Source: Malaciobacter marinus (lineage in GTDB: Bacteria > Campylobacterota > Campylobacteria > Campylobacterales > Arcobacteraceae). Taken from it: a stretch of DNA of 64,000 bases. The notes beneath the pieces were generated by a model. The model saw only the letters and a program-made list of their open reading frames with translations. It was not told the origin of the DNA and searched no databases. Shown here piece by piece: positions 58,447 through 64,000 of this stretch. The stretch spans positions 248,001 through 312,000 of the forward strand of contig NZ_CP032101.1 in the NCBI RefSeq assembly GCF_003544855.1, written 5' to 3'. Both the position numbers and the translations under genes were made by a program. Each line of letters starts with the position of its first letter. Position 1 is the first letter of the stretch.

Positions 58447-58922
58447 AATCCTCTAAGTGTAACTCCTAGATAAATAGCAATAAGTCCCAAAAATATATTT
58501 AATGGTATAAAATATTTTGCTATTGGTAAAAGTTGTTTTTTACATCCTGTAAAATCACCCTCATCAAATAGTTTTTGTGCCTTATTTCTTTTTACATATA
58601 TAGTAATAAAAACAATACTCATAATTGTCCAAATAATCTCTTTAGCTATTACAACAGAATATAAGTTTGTTCCTTTGAATCCTAAAATTAAAATCATTAT
58701 AATTGCTGTAATTAAAAGTATTAAAATAGTAGGAATTACCATATTAAAAAATCTTTTTAAATTCTCTAATGTTCTTTCTAACCTAATCTTTGGTTCTTGA
58801 ATTCCTTGCATAGAGTAATGAATAGCAAACCTTATTGCTATCATTCCTCCTACCCAAACTACTGCACTTAATACATGTAAAAATATAAGAAATGCAAGAT
58901 TATTTTCAAATAGTGTTAACAT
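58443..58922 (-). CDS. CopD-like four-helix membrane protein
   Basis: 159-aa inner-membrane protein with four helices (about 10-30, 60-82, 88-107, 133-155). The first, FLHVLSAVVWVGGMIAIRF, has the His and Trp-Val-Gly-Gly pattern of CopD/HemJ-type b-haem or copper-related membrane proteins. No soluble domain is present. The start codon overlaps the alaS stop (1 bp), so it is probably co-transcribed with alaS. Function is uncertain; copper resistance is only a family label. Confidence 0.72.
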   Translation of the reverse strand: MLTLFENNLAFLIFLHVLSAVVWVGGMIAIRFAIHYSMQGIQEPKIRLERTLENLKRFFNMVIPTILILLITAIIMILILGFKGTNLYSVVIAKEIIWTIMSIVFITIYVKRNKAQKLFDEGDFTGCKKQLLPIAKYFIPLNIFLGLIAIYLGVTLRGF

Positions 58923-61489
58923 TATAAATTAGCTTTCACAAACTCTAAAGCTTTTTCTAAAGCTTGATCTATTTTTGAAACATCTTTTCCTCCAGCTTGT
59001 GCAAAGTCAGGTCTTCCACCTCCACCTCCACCAACAATAGGAGCAACATGTTTTATCCAATCACCTGCTTTAACAGGAGTGTTTTTACTTCCAGCTACCA
59101 TCATTACTTTATCGCCTTTTGCTTGTAAAAGTAAAACTGCAAGTTTATCATTTGCATTTTTTAAATCATCAACTATTTTTTTAATATCACCATTTTTAAC
59201 AATATCAACAACAACTTTAGTATCACCAATAACTTCTTCATTTATTGCTGAATTTGATGAGCTTTGAGACTCTTCTAACTCTTTTTTTAGTTGTTTAATT
59301 TGATCTTTTAGTTTTTTAACTCCAAGTGCTGCATCAATATTTTTTACTTCATTTTGAACTTCTTCATATTTTTGAATAATCTCATTTGTATAGTTAATTG
59401 CAGCAACACCACAAACGGCTTCTATTCTTCTAACACCTGCACTAACACCTGACTCTTTAATAATATAAAAGCTTCCAATATCAGAACTATTTTTTACATG
59501 AGTTCCCCCACAAAATTCAACACTTACACCACCAAAATCAACAACTCTTACAATATCACCATATTTTTCACCAAACATAGCAATTGCACCTTTTAGTTTT
59601 GCTTCTTTTATTGGCAGTTCTTCAATATTTGATTTAATCCCTCTAACAATCATAGAGTTTACTAAATCTTCAACTTCTTTTATTTGCTCATTATTCATAG
59701 CTTTTGGATATGTAAAGTCAAATCTTAATCTTGAAGCATCATTTAAAGAACCAGCTTGTGCTACATTTTCACCAAGAACCATTTTAAGTGCTGTTTGTAA
59801 AAGGTGGGTTGCACTATGATGTTTTGCAACCTCATATCTATTTACAACTACCCCATCAACTTTTTCACCAATAATTAAGTTTTTATTTGCAACTTTTACT
59901 TGTGAAAGATTTAAATCAAAGAATTTTTTAGTATCTAAAACTTCTGCAATGTGACTTTGGTCTTCAATTACTCCAATATCACCAGCTTGTCCACCAGATT
60001 GTGCGTAAAAAGGTGTTTTATCAAGCATCACCCAACCTGTTTGACCTATTTCTAAGCTATTTACTTCTTTAAAGTTTTCATCTAATAAACTTACAATTTT
60101 TGAATTACAAGTTGTTGAGCTATGCCCTATAAACTCATTTTTCCCATATTTTTCAAGTAGATTTTTGAAATCACCTTCATTTAGGCTGTCTCCACTACCT
60201 TTCCATGCTGCTTTGGCTTTATTTCTTTGTTTTGTCATTAGTTCATCAAATTTTTGAATATCTACACTTAGATTCTTATCTCGTAACATATCTTGTGTTA
60301 AATCTAATGGAAATCCAAAAGTATCGTAAAGTTTGAATGCTACTTCTGCAGAAAAATTATCTTTAGTATTTTTTAGCTCTTCTTCAAATAGACTCATACC
60401 TGATTCAATTGTTTTAAAGAATCTATCTTCTTCTAAAGTAATTTGTTCTTTTATATACTCTTTTTTCTCTCTTATATCAATATAATGAGAACCAACAATT
60501 GAGTCTAAAGTATCAACTAATTTAGCCATGAATGGTTTTCTAAATCCAAGAAGATAACCATGTCTTACAGCACGTCTTAAAATTCGTCTTAAAACATAAC
60601 CTCTACCTTCTTTATCAAATAAGATACCTTGACTAATCATAAAACATACAGCTCTTAAATGATCAGCAATTACTCTAAAACTTCCAATGTTATCTTTTGA
60701 TAACTCTTTTGTTGCTAAATTTTGTATATTATTTATAATTGGTGTAAAAAGTGAAGAATCAAAGTTATTAAATTTACCCTCTTTAATAGCTACAACTCTT
60801 TCAAGTCCCATACCTGTATCAATAGATGGTTTTGGAAGAGGAGTTGTTTTTCCACTTGCATCTCTTTCATATTGCATAAATACAAGATTCCATATCTCTA
60901 AAAATCTATCACCCTCACCACCTAAGTAGTCTTCCTCACTGTTGAAGTTTTCTTCACCTTGATCATAGAAGATTTCAGAACAAGGACCACAAGGTCCTGT
61001 ATCACCCATTGACCAAAAGTTGTCTTTATCTCCAAATCTTTTGATTCTATCTTCACTTATATGCTCTTTCCAAAGTTCAAAAGCTTCATCATCACTATTA
61101 TGAATAGTAACCCATAGTTTTTCTTTTGGTAAAGCTAAGTTTATTGTTATAAATTCCCAAGCATACGCAATTGCATCTTTTTTGAAGTAATCTCCAAAAG
61201 AGAAGTTTCCAAGCATCTCAAATAAAGTATGATGTCTTGCTGTATATCCAACATTTTCTAAGTCATTGTGTTTACCACCAGCTCTTACACATAATTGACA
61301 ACTTGTTGCAGTTTTATTCTTTGGTGTTGGAATTGCACCTGTAAAAACATCTTTAAATTGCACCATACCAGCATTTGTAAATAATAGTGTAGGATCATCT
61401 GGAACAAGTGGCATGCTAGAAACCACTTCATGTCCTTTATTTTTAAAAAATTCTAAATACTCTTTTCTTACATCCATGAAATTACCCAT
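58922..61489 (-). CDS. alaS: Alanine-tRNA ligase
   Basis: Charges tRNA-Ala. 855 aa; class II core with [36 protein letters not shown] and GMGLERV; editing domain with [12 protein letters not shown] and CGGTHV; C-terminal coiled coil (about 700-760) and DHHA1-like [15 protein letters not shown]. The frame opens at 61489, but the in-frame ATG at 61477 gives MDVRKEYL, the usual family start; neither has a good ribosome binding site. It is divergent from trxA. Confidence 0.97.
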   Translation of the reverse strand: MGNFMDVRKEYLEFFKNKGHEVVSSMPLVPDDPTLLFTNAGMVQFKDVFTGAIPTPKNKTATSCQLCVRAGGKHNDLENVGYTARHHTLFEMLGNFSFGDYFKKDAIAYAWEFITINLALPKEKLWVTIHNSDDEAFELWKEHISEDRIKRFGDKDNFWSMGDTGPCGPCSEIFYDQGEENFNSEEDYLGGEGDRFLEIWNLVFMQYERDASGKTTPLPKPSIDTGMGLERVVAIKEGKFNNFDSSLFTPIINNIQNLATKELSKDNIGSFRVIADHLRAVCFMISQGILFDKEGRGYVLRRILRRAVRHGYLLGFRKPFMAKLVDTLDSIVGSHYIDIREKKEYIKEQITLEEDRFFKTIESGMSLFEEELKNTKDNFSAEVAFKLYDTFGFPLDLTQDMLRDKNLSVDIQKFDELMTKQRNKAKAAWKGSGDSLNEGDFKNLLEKYGKNEFIGHSSTTCNSKIVSLLDENFKEVNSLEIGQTGWVMLDKTPFYAQSGGQAGDIGVIEDQSHIAEVLDTKKFFDLNLSQVKVANKNLIIGEKVDGVVVNRYEVAKHHSATHLLQTALKMVLGENVAQAGSLNDASRLRFDFTYPKAMNNEQIKEVEDLVNSMIVRGIKSNIEELPIKEAKLKGAIAMFGEKYGDIVRVVDFGGVSVEFCGGTHVKNSSDIGSFYIIKESGVSAGVRRIEAVCGVAAINYTNEIIQKYEEVQNEVKNIDAALGVKKLKDQIKQLKKELEESQSSSNSAINEEVIGDTKVVVDIVKNGDIKKIVDDLKNANDKLAVLLLQAKGDKVMMVAGSKNTPVKAGDWIKHVAPIVGGGGGGRPDFAQAGGKDVSKIDQALEKALEFVKANL

Positions 61490-61608
61490 TGTTAAATTAA
61501 AGTTTATATTTTACCCAAATAAAAATTTATAGAAGATTAGTACAACTTTTATTTAAGTTTAGCTTAGTATAATTATTGCACTTAAATATTAGATCTTAGG
61601 GGAATTAT

Positions 61609-61926
61609 ATGGGAAAATATATTGAATTAACACAAGAGAACTTTGAGAGCACAGTAGCAAATGGTGTATCATTAGTAGATTTCTGGGCACCATGGTGTGG
61701 ACCTTGTAGAATGCTAGCACCAGTAATTGAAGAGTTAGGTGAAGAGTTTGATGGAAAAGCAAACATTTGTAAAGTAAACACTGATGAGCAACAAGACTTA
61801 GCAGTTAAATATGGAATCAGATCTATTCCTACAATTATCTTTATGAAAGATGGTGAAATTGTAGATCAAATGGTTGGTGCTTCTTCTAAACAAGCACTTT
61901 CTGACAAAATTAACTCACTAATATAA
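61609..61926 (+). CDS. trxA: Thioredoxin
   Basis: Cytoplasmic disulfide reductase, 105 aa, of normal length. Active site WCGPC (Cys30, Cys33), cis-Pro in SIPT and the expected strand pattern FIELTQENF...DFWAPWCGPC are present. AGGGGA precedes the ATG. Trx reductase is not adjacent. A 9-bp hairpin follows and a sensor kinase gene begins 53 bp after the stop. Confidence 0.98.
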   Translation: MGKYIELTQENFESTVANGVSLVDFWAPWCGPCRMLAPVIEELGEEFDGKANICKVNTDEQQDLAVKYGIRSIPTIIFMKDGEIVDQMVGASSKQALSDKINSLI

Positions 61927-61933
61927 ATAATAT

Positions 61934-61954
61934 TCTTAGGGAATTTCCCTAAGA
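61934..61954 (+). terminator. Hairpin between trxA and the sensor kinase
   Basis: A 9-bp perfect stem (TCTTAGGGA, 61934-61942, against TCCCTAAGA, 61946-61954) with a 3-nt loop. No T-run follows, so it may stabilise the trxA mRNA 3' end or only partly terminate. Confidence 0.5.
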
Positions 61955-61979
61955 GTGACTTCTTAAATCTAGGGAAAAA

Positions 61980-64000
61980 GTGAAATATAAAAAATTATTA
62001 CTTCTTTTTTTTATTCTATTTAATACCTTTGCTTTTGCACAATTTGAAAAAAATGTACTTATTTTAAACTCTTATCACAGAGGTTTCTTATACAGTGATA
62101 ATATTATTAAAGGAATTGAACAGAGTTTTTATAAAAGAGGTGAAGTAGATATAAATGTTTTATATATGGATTATAAAAGAGTTAACTCAAAACTATATTT
62201 AAAAAAGTTGGTTGATTTATACTCCTTACAACTAAAAAGACGTCAGTATGATTTGATAATTGCAATAGATAAATTTGCATATGATTTTGCAATTAAAAAC
62301 TATAATAAACTTTTTAAAAATGAACAAATTGTTTATAGTGGAATTGAAGAGTTTGATAAATCAAAACTAGAAAAATATAATTTACAAAATAGAGTTCATG
62401 CAATACTTTCAAGAAGAGACATAACAGATAATATTAAATTTATAAGTAAAGTTATCCCAAAATTAAAAAAGTTATATATTATAAATGATTCTTTAAGTAG
62501 TGAAAAAACAAATATATATGTAGAAAAAGCATTTAAACAAATGAACAAAAGATTTGAAGTTGAATATATTCAATATTCAACATTAAAGAAATTAAGTGAT
62601 GAATTTAGTGTAAAAAAACTAAATGAAGCCATATTTTTTGTGAAGTTCTATGAAAATGAGAAAAAAAATTTAAATAAAGATAGTGAAATAGCAAGGTTCC
62701 TAAATTCAAGTAAACTAGCAGTTTTTGCAACAGATGATCTTTTTCTAAAAAAGGGAATAGTTGGAGGAAAATTAGTTCCCATTGTAAAACTTGGACAAGA
62801 AACAGGTCAAGTTGCTTTAGATATATTAGATAATAAAATAGACTTTATGGTTAGAAAAAGTATAGCTTATGATTATAAGTTTGATAGTTTAAAGCTAGGT
62901 GAATATAAAATAAATCCATATTACTACTATAATAACTATGAAATAGTAAATAAGCCATTGGATTTTTTTGAAAAACATAGAACTTTTTTAGAAATACTTT
63001 TTTTGCTTTTTCCTTTATTGGTTTTACTTGTTATTGGCTTACTTCATAATATATACTCAAGAAGAAAAACAGAAAAATTATTAAAAGAGAGAATAGATTT
63101 TGATGAAACCTTATTAAATGCAATTGAAAGTCCAATATTTTGGCAAAACAAAGATGGAAGAATTGTTGATTTTAATACTAAGTTTAGCTCTATGATTGGA
63201 ATATCACAAGAAAATCTATATCTTAGTTCATTAAGAAAATTAAGAGGGATAAAAAGAGTAGGTAATCTTTTACTTGCTTTAGAAAACTATTCAAAAAAAC
63301 CAGAAAATAATTCCCACTTTAATTTTGAGATAAAAGATGGTAAAAAAAGAGTATATTTAATAAAACAAGCAAAATATAAAGATGAAAAATCAGAAAATTC
63401 TGGACTTGTAACAATACTTACAGATATAACAAAAGAAAAAGAGATTGAACAAGAAAAAGAGAGAAATCAAGAGTTTTTAATACAACAGTCAAAACTAGCA
63501 GAGATTGGAGAGATATTCTCAGCAATTGCACATCAGTGGAAAGCACCTTTAGTTGAAATTACAACAATTGCACAAGAGAGTTTTTATACAAATGAAGATA
63601 ATAATAAAGAGAGTGAATCTTATGTAAAAGATATCATGACACAAGTAAAATATATGAATGATACAATAAATGATTTTCAAGATTTTATAAAGCCATCAAA
63701 TAAAAAAACAATTTTTGATGTTCATGAAGCAATAAGTTCTCTTTTAAAAATAGTTGAGCATAATATTAGATTTAATTACATAAAAATAAATATAAATTTA
63801 AAAACAAACACAAATGTTATGGTTTATGGTTATAGAAATGAGTTTATGCAAAGTTTATTAAATATAATAAATAATGCAAAAGATGAGTTAGTTAAAAAAG
63901 ATTTTAATAATAGAAATGTAAATATTGAAATTTTTAATGATCAAGATAAATTACTTATAACTATAAAAGATAATGCAGGTGGAATAAATGAAAAAGATAT
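61980..64000 (+). CDS. Sensor histidine kinase with ABC-substrate-type sensor, 3' end beyond the window
   Basis: Signal peptide (about 1-19, ending FAFA), periplasmic substrate-binding-like domain (about 23-320, ILNSYHRGFLYSDN and GQETGQVALDILD as in TrpX/ABC_sub_bind proteins), one membrane helix (about 336-357), PAS (about 375-485), H-box with His518 in AIAHQWKAPL, N-box NIINNAKDEL and G1 DNAGGIN. The end of the ATPase domain is cut off by the window edge. The GTG start at 61980 has AGGGA upstream. AHQW-type H-boxes are common in Campylobacterota kinases. The ligand is unknown and no response regulator is visible yet. Confidence 0.9.
   Translation, partial: MKYKKLLLLFFILFNTFAFAQFEKNVLILNSYHRGFLYSDNIIKGIEQSFYKRGEVDINVLYMDYKRVNSKLYLKKLVDLYSLQLKRRQYDLIIAIDKFAYDFAIKNYNKLFKNEQIVYSGIEEFDKSKLEKYNLQNRVHAILSRRDITDNIKFISKVIPKLKKLYIINDSLSSEKTNIYVEKAFKQMNKRFEVEYIQYSTLKKLSDEFSVKKLNEAIFFVKFYENEKKNLNKDSEIARFLNSSKLAVFATDDLFLKKGIVGGKLVPIVKLGQETGQVALDILDNKIDFMVRKSIAYDYKFDSLKLGEYKINPYYYYNNYEIVNKPLDFFEKHRTFLEILFLLFPLLVLLVIGLLHNIYSRRKTEKLLKERIDFDETLLNAIESPIFWQNKDGRIVDFNTKFSSMIGISQENLYLSSLRKLRGIKRVGNLLLALENYSKKPENNSHFNFEIKDGKKRVYLIKQAKYKDEKSENSGLVTILTDITKEKEIEQEKERNQEFLIQQSKLAEIGEIFSAIAHQWKAPLVEITTIAQESFYTNEDNNKESESYVKDIMTQVKYMNDTINDFQDFIKPSNKKTIFDVHEAISSLLKIVEHNIRFNYIKININLKTNTNVMVYGYRNEFMQSLLNIINNAKDELVKKDFNNRNVNIEIFNDQDKLLITIKDNAGGINEKD

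Overview
The window reads as a chromosomal segment of a Campylobacterota bacterium, most likely of the Arcobacter group (Arcobacteraceae). The grounds are very low GC outside the rRNA genes, a 16S sequence of Arcobacter type, Campylobacterota-typical proteins (DUF3373 barrel, RqcH-like NFACT protein, AQW-type sensor kinase), frequent TTG/GTG starts, and gene orders that I recall from Campylobacter jejuni: ctpA-purC-purS-purQ-periplasmic protein-plsC-crcB; rsfS-nadD beside gap-pgk-tpiA-fabI; lysA-HAD-pheA-hisC; tatA-argS; cdsA-dxr...tsaD. The species cannot be named from the sequence alone.

Layout. 1-5.1 kb: 5' part of thrS, a hypothetical gene, a DUF3373 outer-membrane barrel, a cytochrome-like periplasmic protein without a haem motif, and an RqcH-like protein. 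5.2-16.6 kb: TraT-like lipoprotein; cdsA-dxr-(three small genes)-tsaD-yciH; an alanine/glycine symporter divergent from nnrD-cutA-thiG; an AraC regulator with the AzlCD exporter. 16.7-23.0 kb: stable-RNA island with tRNA Pro-His-Arg-Leu, a duplicated tRNA-Arg behind a terminator, and a complete 16S-Ile-Ala-23S-5S operon. 23.2-27.1 kb: response regulator, PAS/GGDEF diguanylate cyclase, DksA-type protein, TruD. 27.1-32.0 kb (minus): an MCE lipid-transport operon (MlaE, MlaF, MlaD and an auxiliary lipoprotein) and a YfgM/BamB-like pair. 32.2-37.5 kb: CtpA protease, purCSQ, an uncharacterised envelope protein, PlsC, fluoride channel. A 614-bp gene-free, AT-rich region (37.9-38.6 kb) carries a pho-box-like repeat array. 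38.6-51.4 kb: housekeeping metabolism (tatA, argS, rsfS, nadD, gap, pgk, tpiA, fabI, lysA, HAD protein, pheA, hisC, dxs). 51.7-64 kb: BCCT transporter, tautomerase, Maf, PanE, a candidate structured RNA ahead of an AEC carrier-lipoprotein-AEC carrier operon, an NlpC/P60 lipoprotein, a CopD-like membrane protein, alaS, trxA and the 5' part of a sensor histidine kinase.

Most of the window is core metabolism: isoprenoid synthesis (dxr, dxs), phospholipid synthesis (cdsA, plsC, fabI), envelope lipid transport (MCE operon) and translation (rrn, tRNAs, thrS, argS, alaS, tsaD, truD, rsfS, yciH, rqcH). I see no prophage, insertion sequence, CRISPR array or obvious island.

The least ordinary part is 55.2-57.9 kb. 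Two 7-bp repeats spaced like an E. coli pho box lie 10 bp upstream of a TATAATTCCCG promoter core of the same form as the rrn promoter. Behind it is a ~130-nt segment closed by a 17-bp stem with a C/U-rich inner region and a U-tail, then two paralogous AEC carriers flanking an unknown lipoprotein. A stronger three-repeat array of the same kind lies at 38168-38196. Both are sequence-reading inferences and have not been tested.
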